A stretch of 64,000 bases of DNA from Eutrigla gurnardus (taxonomy: Eukaryota; Chordata; Actinopteri; Perciformes; Triglidae), in contig OY741270.1 in the NCBI GenBank assembly GCA_963514095.1, forward strand, positions 16,714,554-16,778,553, read 5' to 3'. Every line of letters begins with the position of its first letter. The first letter of the stretch is position 1. The notes below the pieces were generated by a model. That model did no database searches. It was not told the DNA's origin and was given only the letters and a program-made list of their open reading frames with translations. A program made the position numbers and the translations under genes. Positions 1-14,469 of the stretch are shown here, piece after piece.

Positions 1-1380
1 CAGGTCAAAAATCAGATCTTCTTTCTTTCTGTCTTCACACTTTCAGGCACCAAGCAGACTGAGAAGCAGTTAAAACGCCTGCTGCTTCTCACCGATTGTG
101 TACATCAGTCAATTTGTTGTAACCAATGATGTAAGAGGTCAAGAAGATTGGCAGTTCCTGGCAGTTTAATGTGCTACATTTACTGGAATTGTACCCTGTG
201 AGTCCTCATCAGGTTATATCATTAGCAGTTGATGGCCTAGTAAAACAGGCCCTGGTTAGACTACTTCACTTTCTGAGACCTTGACACGACCACAACCTTC
301 CCACTACAGTTAACTTCATTGCAGCTGCCTATTTTCTAATGGCGCATCAACAGATCTTTAACCTTTCTCAAGCTAATGGCTCAGTAAACCCAAAAAAGTA
401 ATGAACTCTCCTAAGACCACATGATTGGGGAGCAGATGTCTTTCTCTGCACCCAACAGTCGAGAGAGCCTTTCTGTAACACCCCTCACAATTCCCTTCAC
501 TAAAACTCTGCGGCTTACCGACATTATTTATCTATTTTCAAGTGTCTATATTAGCCCTCACTCTCAACAACAAGCTCCCTCAGCAGACAGGAGTTGGTTT
601 GTGTGTTATTTCTCTCCATGGGTGATCAAGGGGCTGCACTTGATAGCAGGGTTAAACTGGGGAGACTGAGGACATGTGTAATGAATTCAAGGCCTTCAGA
701 TGCTGGATCTCTGGGATTTCATCAATCCAGAAGCTCAGTGTTCTTCCAGAACCAAAGCGCCACTATTAAGCAGCCTCAGACCACCATCCAGAGGATCCGC
801 CAAGCACAGTCTGCTCGGGAACATCACAGCACATTCTTGCCATAATTCCACCCTCAACATCAACACCACAATGACTTACAGGGCTTCAGGATATGGCATC
901 CACAGGAACACACATGTGAACACACTATGTTGTCATAGTAAATCTGAGGTAAATGGAACCCAGCTGAAATAGAAATTAATAAAGTTATAAACAATAACTC
1001 GTTCACTCACCCATCCATCACTAAAAGGATGGAGCTTACATGTCCCTCCGCTGGAATTTATTTATTTAATGGTTAATACATTTGCCAACTAGGAAATTGC
1101 ACATGAACGCCCCCTCTAGTCATATTTACAAGTGGGGAAACTTGGAGATAACATTGACACCTGAGTTCCCGAGGTAGGGGTGACCAAAACCTTTCAAGAG
1201 AAGAGGACATAGAGGGTGTATCATTCTTTATTTTTAACAGTGCAACAAGTACCAGCTGTTGCTCGTGTACATTCTTTTATCTGTAATATGTACACTTAAC
1301 TTGATATAGACCAGTGGTATTAATCGTTCTATCGATTACAAATACACTATAGTCTGCTGGCATGTGCATATTGGAATCCA
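1..1380. other. no feature recognised
   Basis: Open frames at 421-972 are short, overlapping and unrelated to families I know. No splice pattern joins them. Confidence 0.5.
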
Positions 1381-1640
1381 ATTTTTCCCAAACCTTACGT
1401 CCGCCATGTTTTCAATTCGTCCCGACAACAAAGCACTTGAACATGACATCTCGTAATTCCGACTTCACAAATGGGAAGTAGGAATTCCGACTAACACGTG
1501 AAGGCAGCATAACTCCATGTAACGACGTTGAGTGTCGAAAACATTGAGAGACAGTCGTGAATATAACGGGGGGAGCTCGATCAGATGACGGTGAAACGGT
1601 TTCAAGGGAGAAGGCCGGTTTCCTCTCTTCACGTGCCTTG
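1381..1640 (+). promoter_or_regulatory. CpG-bearing island with YY1-like and E-box motifs
   Basis: Locally rich in CpG, with a YY1-type CCGCCATGTT at 1401-1410 and two CACGTG E-boxes (1495-1500, 1630-1635). It ends in a consensus splice donor CCTTG/GTAAGC at 1640. This could be a promoter with a non-coding first exon. Part of it (the AATTCCGACT direct repeats and CACGTGAAGGCAGCATAA) resembles a dispersed fish repeat, which is the main alternative. Confidence 0.3.
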
Positions 1641-4279
1641 GTAAGCTAATGTTAACTTCCCAGTTCTGTTAGCTAGGTTTGTTGTGTGTTAGCACATGTA
1701 AATTGATTCTAGCATTTGACTGTGGTGTAAATGTGTGTAAATATCAAGCGTCTAAGGGGCAATGTATTTGACTCTTAAAGTTTAAGTTTCCTATTGATAT
1801 TCACCAGGTTATTAAAATATATGAAAAACGATCACTTTTTCAAAGGTGGAGTACTGACTCGCTAAGCACCATTCAGGCCTACTCCTCATACATTCCTTTA
1901 ATAAGAAAAAGTGAACTACTAAATTTAGTTTCACTGTTCCTGCCAAGAGCATTTGTCAACAGGATTTTGTTTACTTACTGTAACTTACTTGGTAGCTGTG
2001 TTTCTTTCAATGAGAGAGTGAGGTTTGAAGGTTTATTGTTTGGTATTCAAGATATAGCTTATGTGTTTTCTTGCTTACTCAAATATTGGTTAAGCTGAAA
2101 CGATTCATTTTTTCATGTCTGTTGATTCTATTGTGTCAATACTGTGTATTGTAAGGATATTTTGTTTGGACAAAATCATTATGTCATTTGAGAATTTGAA
2201 CTACAATTTGAACTATAGAGTAACAAACAATATCCAATGTGTTAAATATTTCCATTCATTCAGCACTTTGATGTTAATATGATCTTGTATGACGCAGTAG
2301 GCTACAAAATATAACAAACATGGACTATGAGCCTGTTTACTGTTTACCAGTAAACTGCTTGGTGGTAGGATTGTGCTAGTCACCGTGAGTGGTACCAGCT
2401 CAAACATACTATATACTTAGAGAGTGCACTCTCACACACCAGGCTCTGACATATCAAACCTCCATCTGAACTGAACTCAAACAAAAATCCCCTTCTCAAG
2501 TGCAGGAACCTTTTGATATCTCATTGCGTTTGGACCGCAGGGACCTGGGTCTAAGTTAAGGGGACATTTTCCAGACATATTCTACCCCCAGAAGTACGGG
2601 AACTTTAGGGGTTATGACCAGCACTGATTAGTCAAACATACAGCGCTGCTGCTTCAACTTGTGTACCATCTCATTCATAAAACAAGGAAGTACTCAAGTA
2701 TTGATTTGGGGAATTTTAAGACAATGGGAGAGCGTTTCTCTTTGTATTAAAGTAAGTTAGGCTTTGCTCTCTAGGGATCATGCAAGAGAGCTTGGAGGGC
2801 AGAGGTATCTGTGAATGAGAGAAAAGTTATTTTGTGATTGTATCATGCTGGCTATGTTCTAAAAAAACAATACATTACCATCAAACACTAAACCGATTAT
2901 TTATGGCGGAGACAAGAGCTCCTACTTTAATTTCTCTCCTCTGCTTTTCATTTATTAAATCCGGCATGCATGAGTAAATTTACCCCTGCGACCACCAGTA
3001 GCCCAGGTCTCATATTGTTTGACTTTTTCATACGTAAGCAGACTAACTTGTATAATCTTTGCTACCTTCGCTATGGTAACGCAGACAAGAATCGGCTGAA
3101 GGAACCTTTTGTTCTTGTTCTTGAAAAGTAGTCCCGGGACTTAAATTATCAGGAACCTCTTGGTGGAAAGTTGCAGTTAACTGAAATCACTTGTGTTGTG
3201 TATGGCCATTGCACTAAAAACCAAAAAAGAGCTCCTTCCGACTCCAGAGTGAGGTGTGCTCACCCAGGGGTGGGTTACATAAACACGATAGCACCCTCAC
3301 TGAAACGGGATTTTGTTTTTATTCTTGTACAAAGTGTGTGAGGAAAATATGAAACACATTTTCTAGAAAAAATAAATAGATAAGACTGGGCGTCTGATGA
3401 CAGCAGTTTATTATTTCTGGGGATATGTGAGGCAGGCTGCATGGGTTGAAATAACACTGACAGTGAAGTCGAAGAATCTGATAAACCACGATCAGGGATA
3501 AAACAGCATGTGTCCTGTCTCCAGACAGTGTAAGGAGACACATATCCACCTTCAAAATGTGCACAGTTTTGATTGGTTACCTTAAATACCTTTATTGTCA
3601 GTTGTCAGATAATAAGACCCAATATAGCATACCGGTATGCTGTTCAAGTTGCACTGAATCCTACAATTCGCCTCCCCTGTTGACCATGAGCTTCAGCTTA
3701 GGGATGTGCCGATATGAGTACTTATACCATTACATTGCTAACAATGACTGCAAATGTTTGATCTTTAATCAGATGTTTCTCACTTTTTAACAACATGATG
3801 CTGTTGCTGACATTTTAACAGTCAACTTTGTATTTAGCTGATACAACTTGGATTTGGACGAATTAACGCAATTACTTAAAAGAAATATGAAAAGTAAAAA
3901 CTCAGGAGCGACTTGTCACTTTAAGGAGAACAGCTGGGTGAGCCTGGGCCTGTTGTTGGTAGCTTCAGGGCTAATCCCCTTCACTTTAATCAGCAGGTGG
4001 TGAGCAAGACATAGGAGCTCGGCTGGGTCTTGCGGATTTGGAGCATTTATTCACAGACAAACTGTAAACACACTGCACTGTTACGTTCACAGCTGTAACG
4101 TTGCTGCTGACTTCATGCTCATCATCACACTCTATCTCTCAACCGGGCACTTGTGAACGTTACACCGGGCTTGCAATACACTGGTGGGAAAAGTGGGAAT
4201 CCAATAAGACATTTTTACTTAACTGTAACACCTGAACATAACTTGTTGTGACTGAGTCTGCATGGAAACTTGTTAGCAA
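1641..4279. other. gene-free stretch
   Basis: No gene supported. A short segment, AGGAACCTTTTG, occurs at about 2505 and again near 3100, which suggests degraded repeat remains between them. Confidence 0.4.
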
Positions 4280-5370
4280 GTGAGGAGAGATGTCTAAACA
4301 GTTGGCTAAAAGTAATTTTCAAATGGTTGGAAATCAGAAAAGCTAAATATTGCAGTTTGAATAAGTCATGAGTGAAATGGCTTAAAGGCATAGATAAACT
4401 GTTGAATTATCTAAAAGTAATATGGAAAAACTGAAAATGTGGCTAAATGGTCTTGGTAGTTAGCTCAAATTAGTGGATTGGTTGAAGTAGCTAAAAGCAG
4501 GCTTGTGCAGAGGATGTTAGAGAGAGACAGGCTCAAATTCATAAAAATACATTTTTTCCCTGCTGAAGACATGGGGCCGTTCATAAATTCAGTTGATGTG
4601 ATACAAGAACTCGACCATTTCCACTGATTCCCATAAAGGTAGCCTAGCTAATTGGCACATTTTGAGCTGCTACTTGGTTCAATCGGCAGAGACTCTTTGG
4701 CCTTCTTGCCAAAATAGTGTCACTGCCAAGCAATTCCTAAGTAAAGCACAGCGCAATAATACAAAACAAGAATGAACTGAATTTATAGGCAACTTTCTTT
4801 GGCCAAGTACCTGATGACTGATTGCTGTTTGCTAACCACAGTGAATGACTGTGTATGCATTCATGTGTTGGAACGTGCGTTCTTTCAAAGGCTCGTGCAT
4901 GCCCACACACAGTGCTCCATGAGGTAGGGAGGGAGGTTATGGGCAAGGAGACCCTGATACTTTCAATCAATTGATATTTCTGGAGACAGGGCAGGCTGTG
5001 CGCAAACAGGAATTTATCCGTTTAAAAAAAACAAATCCCATGTAGGAAAGGGACACTTTGTCTCCAGGGCAAAAGGCAGGGGCTCAAGCCCTGATGTTAT
5101 CTGTATGTACGTGTCTGGCTTAAAGTAATGCATATGGTTAAAACAGTTAGCTTAAAGTATTGGTTAGATAGTCAAAATGAAGGCTAAAAGAAAAAGTGTC
5201 AAAAGTGTTCAGCAAAAAGTAGTAGATAAATGGTAAAAACGGTAGAAAGTAGAAATGTAGAAATGGTTGATATAGTGAAATAAATGTATTGTGGGAGATG
5301 GTGTTGTACTTGAGCTCATTTGACAAGCCTGTGGGGGGTACATCAGGCAAAGAAGGTTGGGAACCACTGA
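4280..5370. repeat. degenerate TAGCTAAAAG-type dispersed repeat
   Basis: Two blocks (4280-4510 and 5120-5370) share diverged units such as GGCTAAAAG, GGTTGAAGTAGCTAAAAG and AAATGGTTG. The right block ends GGTTGGGAACCACTG. They look like parts of one teleost repeat separated by about 600 bp of other sequence. Confidence 0.5.
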
Positions 5371-7393
5371 TGTAAAGGATCAGCCTGTAGAGTAGTATGA
5401 TTAACATTCATCCAACAAATATAATACACAGTGTATGATAATTTACAGATGGAAACGTTTCCATGCAGTTCTGAGCACAAGCTTATAAACAGGCACCTCA
5501 CAAATTGAGCTTGCAAGCATCCGTGGCAATGCTTCTGATTAGTAATGCTGCAATTTATCAGGAAGACATAAAGTTAACTACTCTTGTTTAGTCAAGCAAG
5601 AAGAAGCATAGGATCCATCATCATCATCATCATCCTGCAATTTAACATTGAACGGATTGGACTGTATTTGTTGCATCAGTATAGCTTCTCATTTTCAAAG
5701 ACTCAATCTTCCCCACAGAGCAGAAGAACGTCAGGATACAGAGGTCGCGTTGTTCTGCAGACATGGTTGTTCTTGAAAGCTACAACAGGCCGGCCTAAAA
5801 GTCCTCTCAGTCTGCAGGAAGTGCTAGCTTTGTGCCAAGGGGCAGAGATTCAACTCATTAACTTTTGAGCCTCAACACTTGAGGGGCCTTGAGAGCCGAC
5901 AACAGGGGAGTGCTACCGCTTTGCTGCTGTTGGCAGGCGGAGCTGGGCCATGTCACTCGGTTCAAGAAGTCCGTGTTCGGGTCTGTTAAGTCCAAAAACA
6001 ATTCTCTTTCAGCGGCCTGCCTAGTGTGGGGAAGCTCAATCGGCTAAACCTGATCTGTCGACAGTATGACGTGGGACTTTCTTTGCCAGTGACTGGCTGT
6101 GAAGAAAGCCTTGCTATGCTGAAATGAGCAAGATTGTGCATTGTGGAGACTATGTTACGTTGTGGGCTTTGTTGTAACCTAGCTGTCACTACATGAACCT
6201 ATTATGGAAGCTGAAGACATTGACCCCTGTCCTTTCAGTCAGGCCACAAGGATCCAACTCATTTAACTACTGCCTATGCCCTCCGGGCTCCATCATGCCT
6301 GGTTGGTTGAGACAAATTGCACGGCAGAGCTGTCTTCTCTCACAGACTGGCACCGCTGACCAAATGCTACATGCTGTTGAGAACAATGCCAGGCTCATTA
6401 TGCCTATCCTGTGTCCTAAATGTTGCGCATGCCAGGCAGTCTGTCTGCTTTGATTACTGTTATGTTCTCACACTTGGCTCCAAATACTAGTGAGGCCTGT
6501 CATTGTTGAAACTTCTTTTTTTTAACAATATAATGTTCTTGCTGATCCGTGTGCACTGTCAGATCTGCATCACTGTATTGCACAGGCTGTGTTTAGTTGT
6601 ATAGGCCACCTTTGTCGTTTCGGCTACAAAGCCACCCCTCCATCAGCACTTGAGATCTGAGCTCTAGCGGAAAAAAAGGTCAGTGGGTGGTTTAGTGGTT
6701 TATATGTCCAGTGTTTTACAGGAGTGGTAACACAAGACCTCCGGTAAAGCTCTTGATTTAAAACCATTTAGATAGGAATGAGGATTAGGGGGTCATAATG
6801 GATTTTGCCTTAAAAACTTAAAAACTCTTACCCCCTTAAAAAAAATCACAAAGAGTGCATGAGGACTCTAAGCCCCGAAACCCCCCCACCCCGGCACGTG
6901 TAGAGGGCCGTTCTTCACACTGCTCGCATTTGGAAACAAATACAGTGGTGGAAACCGCAAGCCTTTTTGAACATTTTAAACACATGCCTGCTGCTAGGTT
7001 TTGACATGACAGTCACCCAGTAGCAATCCCAGCAGTGCCCAAAGTAAATCATTTAGCTCTGAAAGAGTGTTATGACAAGGGCATAACCCGACTCTACATA
7101 AGACGATATTTCAACACCTTAGTTCCTATGGGGATTTGATGCGGGGTCTTACTTCAGGAACTCCAGTGGTATCCACAGTGCTACTGGCAGGGTGGTGAGC
7201 ACTGATGGATCTTTCAGCACTCAATATATACAAAAATACAGCATGTCAAAGCTACTTTTTCCTTATTCACCTGAGGTTGAGTCTGGCGTTCAAGACTGCC
7301 CTCTCACCCCAAGTTCTTGTGGGTTTAGAGGACAGCAAACACTCTGGGGTGCTCCATGTGGCCCCTGGTTTTGGCCAAAAATTGGTCAAGAAC
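5371..7393. other. gene-free stretch
   Basis: Holds a short (CAT)n run near 5616-5633. No gene recognised. Confidence 0.45.
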
Positions 7394-7440
7394 GTGTGTG
7401 TGTGTGTGTGTGTGTGCGTGTGTGCGTGTGTGTGCGCGTG
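7394..7440. repeat. (TG)n microsatellite
   Basis: 47-bp TG tract with CG interruptions near its 3' end. Confidence 0.97.
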
Positions 7441-8139
7441 CACGCGTCGGAGGACGAGGAGGGGTGCTTGTAACTGAGCATGGGATAAAATAGAAAGAGA
7501 TGACAGGCAGCATTGAAAGCTGTCTCTGTCCTCAACGCCACTTTTCAGGCTGTAAAGGTAATCATCTCGGGGAGACGGTATCCAATGCTGTTTTTGAAAG
7601 AGTGTGATCGTACCAAACTGTCTTACTGATGGTAAAGCGGTTTTCAATGTTTATGGAGAGATCCAAATGAATGGGCAACGTAGATCTCCAGTGTACCTTG
7701 AAAAAAAAAACCCTACTCTTTTCACCAGTCTGTTGGATGAGAAGTAAGTGACTGGTTTGCTACAAAAACACAGATGTCTCAAATCACAGAATAGAAAGTA
7801 TTCAGAGAATCTGTCTGGCAATAGCAGGCGGTTTTGTCATTAGAGGACATTTATGTCCTCGGCCTGATGGCATGCAACGTTTGGACTGAGACAGGCAGGT
7901 ATGTACCCTGTCTAGACTCGTGAGGATACCTTGAGTTGCTCTACCTCGATCATCTAGATTAATCTGGCTTGGTTTTCAGGACTAGACTTGTTGACATGGA
8001 TGAGTTACAGTGGAACCAAAGAACAAGACTTTAATTTTTATTGCTTCGAAAATAGCCTGCTCCATTTCACTGTTCATTTTAGAAATATAAAACTATTTGT
8101 TAAACCGTTTTTTGCCATGGTAGCAGCATGACACCAAGG

Positions 8140-8440
8140 ATACCAATCTCGGTCAGTCTACCACTAAGATTAAAATATCTCACAAATATTGGATGGATTG
8201 CTATTAATGTTTGGACAGATGTTCAGGGTCCTCAGAAGATGCTTTGGTGATCCCTTTACTTGTCGTCTAGTGCCACCATCAGGTCAGACTTTTTATTATA
8301 TATTTATATTATAAATATTTTATTTATTGTTTATAATCAAATACTGGCAATACTAATGGCATTCCTATCGGCCTCAGTTTCACTTTGTTTTATGCTAATA
8401 ACAAATGTCAGCATGCTCATGTGCTTTTCTGAGGCCATTA
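8140..8440 (+). repeat. dispersed repeat, copy A (5' part)
   Basis: Contains ATTGGATGGATTGCTATTAA, GACAGATGTTCAGGGTCCTC and TTTGGTGATCCCTTTACTTG, a widespread teleost repeat pattern. Copies occur at 14470-14906 and, inverted, at 23700-24240. Confidence 0.6.
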
Positions 8441-9059
8441 TTTTGAAAACCCTAACGTCCAAAAAATGTCCCATTGGACCGAAAGCCCATTTGTCCAATA
8501 GCTAGTTAGCTTGTAAAAACAACCATTGTTCCAAGAATAAAACTGTGCAACAAACAAAAAGAAGCATGGCGTATTGTTAGGCATCAGACCTTCCCAGTTG
8601 CAATATTTTTTTCCAACCATGGTGAATGCATGACCTACCTACTCTTCCTCTGGTTGGCCCTTATACTCTAACCCTAAACCTTACTAATCTCAAGGCATAT
8701 TCACAACAAACACCAAGCAAATGTTCAGATGTCAGAGTTTGACCACAGGATCGGTTGTATTAGCATTGACTTTGTATGCAATTGCGCCATGTGAAGAATT
8801 AGCTTCACACCTTCACTCCTCATGCCTAAACCCAATCAACCTAACCGACAAAAGCATGTAGTAATTAGGAAGAGTGGTGACATCATTCTGCATAATAATT
8901 AGCCATATGCTTCTGTTTGTTGCAAGGAGAGTGTGCATTTTCTGAGCAATAGCCTTCTAAGCAATGTTTGTTTTCAGGATAACGGGCCAATGACACATAT
9001 TTTGGACTGTTGGAGTTTCGGGATAATGTCTCTTCTGAACATTGAGCAGTCCCCCAACT

Positions 9060-9180
9060 GGGATGGTTAACATTGCAAACATTATACCTGCTACCTGTTA
9101 CCATTAGCATGCTGATGCTATCAGTTAGCTCAAAGCCCTGCTGCGCCTAAGTACAGCCTCATGGAGCTGCTAGTATTGCT
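9060..9180 (+). repeat. dispersed repeat, copy A (3' part)
   Basis: Reads TTAGCATGCTGATGCTA, TTAGCTCAAAGCCCTG and CTAAGTACAGCCTCATGGAG, the 3' portion of the family seen at 8140. About 620 bp of unrelated sequence separates the parts. Confidence 0.5.
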
Positions 9181-12100
9181 CCAAATCAAAATGATTTGTA
9201 TTTTTCCATGAATCATCAAAAACTAATGTAAGCCACACATTGACAACTTATCACTTAGGTGATAACAGGCGGGTGGTTGCAGTATTTAAACCCTTTTATC
9301 ACAAACAGCTGAAGAAGTTAACAAAAACATGTCTTGAATGTATGTTCTATCTAACAATAAGTATGTTTGACCACCCATCAATTGGACCAAGTCATGAATT
9401 TGGGCAAAGAGAAGCAAATCATCCAGTGGCTGGGAATTGGTTTTGTGTGGCCACTGGCCGCCGGAGGAGCTTGTTTAAACAGACCCAGACTGAAAGACTT
9501 AATGACCATGCTGACAGCAGTCATTCGAGATGTCTATTGAGGCTGGAGCGCTGTGGCTGAGAGGGAGAGAGTCCTCCAGCTGCAGAGAAAAAGGGAGCAA
9601 TGTTGTGGTCGCCATCTCTTTATGTATGCTCCAGAGAAAAGAGACGCACGAGATTCATTTTTAAATCTAACTTCAACATTTGTTCTCCCACCAAAACTAA
9701 ACCAACATAATATGGGCTATACAATCCCTTGGCAGCCTGCTATGTTTTTCCTGCCACCTCAAACGTGTTCTGCCGTTTGCTCCAATGTCATCTCAATTAA
9801 ATGTCAGCGTGTGGACAGAGAACAGCTCAGACTCACAAGTAGGTTGGTGTTTTTTTTTAGGTAGTGGTGAGCTTGGATTGCATCCTAAATATAATCACAC
9901 ATATATTTTGGAGTAACTGATGTGTTTGATTCCCAAAAACCATGTGCTCCCTACACGTGCCGGACAGCAGTGGATGTGTAGAGGGAAAGGTGCTGCAGTA
10001 ACAAAGATGCAACCTCTGGATATTTCGTTAAAGTAATCTCCTGAAGTGAACGAATGAATTGAACCAAGAGTTCATATTTCCTCTTGATATCACCGATACT
10101 GTACTTCAGAGGTTTTGACCTGTGATCTTGGGTAATTCTTATCTTCTGCCCTGCCCTTCCTCAGGCTTTAGCCCTGCAGAGGAGACCACATGTGCTTTGT
10201 GCCAATATGAAATTGAGGAAGAAGATGACTTAAAATATGATGCTTATAAAAAAAATCTTAAATTTGCATAGATTTTAAAATAATAAATAGGCTACATGTG
10301 GCTAAAACACTTGTGAAAACAATAACTGGTGCAAATAATGGAAGTAAGTTGCGGATATACGATACGATTGCGTGAGATTGCGATTAAGTGAGATATTTTC
10401 CCATTAGAAGGTGATGTGTTTGTTGGGGAGGTAGCAATCATTGTTTTATTAGAGCTGTTCTAGCATAAACAGTCTGCTGTGTCTGTTAACAATGCTGATA
10501 AAAGCGATGAATGTGAACCAAAATTTAAAAAACAAAACAATGAGCTTTCGTTCTGCTTAAAAGTGCACATATGGGAACTTCAAAGTTGGTGATAATTATC
10601 TATAGGATTTCATTAGAAGCAACACTTTTTACATTACACATAGTAATTTGGTCCAGTATGAACATATTCATGAGAGCAGCTTTAAGAATAGTGGCTGCTT
10701 TCTAACAGAAGAATATAAGGCTATTGCATGATGGGAGAAAGAGCTAGAATGAATGGGAGAGAAGAAAGCACGAGTCTGCAGGATAGAAGCAAGGTCCTGT
10801 TGATAATTTAAGACTTCCCTGTCTGCATAATCATGGCCAAGAGGACAAAATTAAATACTTATGGACAATAACTCTGGCTGTCCTTCCTACTGTGGCTAGT
10901 GTAGTTGTCATCAAAAGAAAGTCACAAAGGTCATTGTGATCAAACTGCTTCCCTATGCTTGTGGAAATCTGTTTTCCTTTATCTCAAAGGTCAATGAACG
11001 TTTTTTCCTAGACTCAGCAGTCTGTAACAGCACGACCCCCACATCGGTAAAAATGCCTTCAAATGAGAAGTTTAATAATATTATGTCTGTCTTCACTTGT
11101 AGGCATCTGGTTATTATGAAGAAGGAATCGGTTTGATTCTTCAGCTGCCTTTAAGCAACAAGGATACAGTATATCATGTGGGATGCACATTATGGATTGG
11201 ACTTTAAGAATAGCTGAAAGCAACTGCTTTAGAAATTATTGTGCAGCTAGATTGAAACACACAAAGCTCCCAGACTGCAGGAAGTGATGGGAGAAATAAA
11301 CAGTGTCAGCAGCTCATCTTTTTCATTTAACACAGTCCTTTCACATCCTCTGTTTCTAATTTTAGCTTTGTTTATCCCAACCTGAAACTGGAGCAGGGTC
11401 ACCTATGGGTTAGCATTAAGGTGAGATATTCCCCTTGTGTTTGGTTTGGTGTCCACATAATTTATCTCCTCTGTGAAATGCAAACTATCACAGACTATTT
11501 TCCCTTCTACAGATCCACTTTCTTGAGATCCAAACAAGCAAATGCCATACATCTTGAACTATTTTGACTTCAAATAAATATTATAATTTCGATTTTTCTG
11601 AATAAAAAAAAATGATTTGCACAATGCAGCCTTTGTTCATGTGTCTGCCTGTGTGCATATGTGACTTTTGACTTAAGTGTGTGGGCTCATCAGCACACAC
11701 TCCTGTCAAGTATACAAAAGTGGAGCGTCTTTCCAATCGTGGCTTAGATTCCAGCCGTTTCCACGGCTGTGATGGATCCAAACAGCAGTCAGTCAGTTTC
11801 CTGCAGAGAGGTGTGATTCACTGCTTTGTGCTGTGTGACTAAAAGCCCTCTTTCCTGCCTTTTCATGTCCTCTCACTCCCACTGTCCTCAGTGGACTTGA
11901 GCTTGCCATTTGACCGGCTGTCAACTTGGACATGCACCCCCACCTCCAATGGTCAGCTGTGGACTTGTATACGGCATTTCTACATAGCAACAGTTTGTGG
12001 ACATACACTCTGAGGCATACACATGTAAAACAGATGGCTGTGGAAGTGGAGTTATATAAATGTTTCCAAAATAAAATTATTGTTAAAAGTACTGTTTTAT

Positions 12101-12898
12101 TGTTCCTTTCTACATATTGATTCCATTGACTCTTAATCAGTACTGAATGAAGAACGGCTCTAAATCAATCCGATGTAGGCACCAACACGTGCAGATTGTT
12201 GCTTTTGGACTTTTGGACTGCTACCTTTTCATGAGAAAGTTCCTCAAATTGGTCCAACAATGACAAAAACCCACAATTTGTCAGAGCCAGCCGAAGTATC
12301 ATAGAAGGACTGAGCCCAAGCGGGCGGATCTAGTGCCTGGTGTTAAAGAGGACCAGATGATGGGGCGAAGGTGTTTTCAGACATGGGGTTTCCAATAGCA
12401 ATATTTTCTGAGAAGATAGGGAGAAAGGAGCAGAGCTGCAGATGTTGAGGCTTGTTCTGTTGCCCTGAGGTCTTATTCTTATTTGTCCTAATAAAGATTG
12501 AACGTTAACTGGAAGTGATTGTGCAAGATCGGCTCCACAGTTCTGCTTTTGTCGGCTCCTTAATTTACTGATCTCAGTGGACTTGCGACTGCCGCATATT
12601 CAGGGCTGTGAAGTGATCCACTGGACACAACAGATCCAGGGTGAGACGAGGTCAAAACGAAATGACTTCAGAATCCAGAGACTGATTCCATTGAGACACT
12701 TTCTCTCCTAAGGAAGCAGTAAAAAAGCTTTCCTCTCTTTTGAGCTTTGAAATACATTTTTCACGTTCTCACCAGAGGTATGCAGAATTGAATGCAAGAT
12801 TAAAATAAAAGCAATGACTGAACACAAATGAGAGGGAAAGTTAGTCTGGCCAGTGTACAGAAGCATGGTGTCATGTAGGCCTGGCAGCCAAACCTCAG
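9181..12898. other. gene-free stretch
   Basis: Several open frames of 60-106 codons with no family features. No repeat family recognised with confidence. Confidence 0.4.
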
Positions 12899-12912
12899 CA
12901 CACACACACACA

Positions 12913-12978
<66 letters not shown>
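12899..12978. repeat. (CA)n microsatellite
   Basis: 80-bp CA tract with two TA interruptions. It generates spurious Cys-Val open frames on the minus strand. Confidence 0.97.
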
Positions 12979-12981
<3 letters not shown>

Positions 12982-13019
12982 GGGGGCGTCTAGTCTCCGT
13001 ATCCCACCACAACCAGATA

Positions 13020-14465
13020 AATCCTTTTTAAACATGTATAATAGCCCACATCAGGAGAATAATATTTTGATTATCAATAACTGTTAATAGAGAGCTCAAC
13101 ACAATCAACCATCAACCAAAAAAATACACTTACGTGATTGTTTGTGTTAATGGATCAGCAATTAACTTTGGGAACAAATAGCATTGACTCAGAGCATGGC
13201 AGAACCCAGACATCATTATTAAATCCATGCTGAGGTCAAATTGCTGTTTAACAACGCTATTATTAGCTTATTAAGTAAGTCTTAACACAGATTCTTGGTT
13301 GGTATCTGATAGGAATGTAAACGTTTCTGGCGTGTCTATAAACTTTATCATCAAGGAATGATGCGTTCTTTTGTGATAATCATCATCATTTTTATTAAAT
13401 GGGATGATTTCATAAAAACGAAGGATTATAGCTTTATTGATGTCATAGGTGTGAACATTCACACAGTAATTTGCAATACGGAGAACAATGCTATCTCTCT
13501 AAGATAATTGCTTGCACTTAAATTGATGGCTGTGTTTACTATTGGTATATTCTACAGAACTGTCGGCCATTAGAGACTAATTCCAATGAGAAAGAACTGT
13601 TGAAGGAAACTGTGCCCAGTCATCCTCAAAGTGAATGTCTTGGATCAATGAGTTTCTTTGCTGCAGGCAACATGGCCCACTATTGAGCTGAAAAACAATG
13701 GTGCCCTGTGCTCTGACGCTAAAACATCTTCAGCTTGCCAGAGTCAACAAAGCTGGATTTTCTTAAAGCTAGACAAGAGTCTCCAGACATCAATTAATGT
13801 GCAACGTAGAGATTTTATCTCCCTCTCTCCAGAAGGCAAAACACAATTCATTCTTTCTACTGGCCTTTTCTTTTTCTACAAAACCCTGGGACAGATGAGG
13901 CGGAGCGATAAAACTTCCCGGAAAGAAGTGGAGAAAGGCTTTCTGGTAGGTCCAACAGGACGCCACCTGGAAAACAAAACAGGTGAAAGGACGGAGAGAC
14001 ATCCGCCCGTCTCCAAGAATTCAGGCTGTATTTTCCACAAAGCTTTGTGTATAAACATCAAGCAGAATGGGAGCTGTCAGTAGGCAGTGACGGATCCAGG
14101 CCTCATCTTCACCACCATGCCTCCACAGTGACTCCTCAAATAAGCAGCACGCGGCGTGACATCTCCCGTCACAGGAAAACGGGCAGCAAGATGAGACGGA
14201 GCGAGACAGAGACCTGCCTTGTCCTTTCAGCCAGCGGAATGGGAAAACTAAACACCTCGGTTTAAACATTCAATAATGGAACCCACTCATCCGTAATCAA
14301 CAACCCTGACAAAAATGTAGACCTCCTCTTTGTTTTTATGATTCATTTTGATTCTATGTAGTAAAATAGTATTAGCTCATAAGATAAAATGCCCAAATAA
14401 TCGCAGGTTAGCCACATCCTCCATTCCAAGTCTTCATACAGCCGCCTTGTGGATGCTAGATTTTT
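13020..14465. other. gene-free stretch with a 141-codon open frame
   Basis: The longest open frame outside thbs1's own exons and their shadows (13658-14083, 152-codon shadow frames aside) lies here. It has no recognised domain and no convincing splice context. The 13.65-14.27 kb part is repeat-poor. Confidence 0.35.
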
Positions 14466-14469
14466 AGGC

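Noticed and set aside
7192..7647. Cys-Val and Thr-His repeat open frames
   Set aside because: Produced by the (TG)n tract at 7394-7440.
12708..13012. Cys-Val repeat open frames on the minus strand
   Set aside because: Produced by the (CA)n tract at 12899-12978.
13658..14083. 141-codon plus-strand open frame
   Set aside because: No domain, no codon or repeat signature, and overlapped by open frames on the other strand. Its length is within chance for a window of this size.
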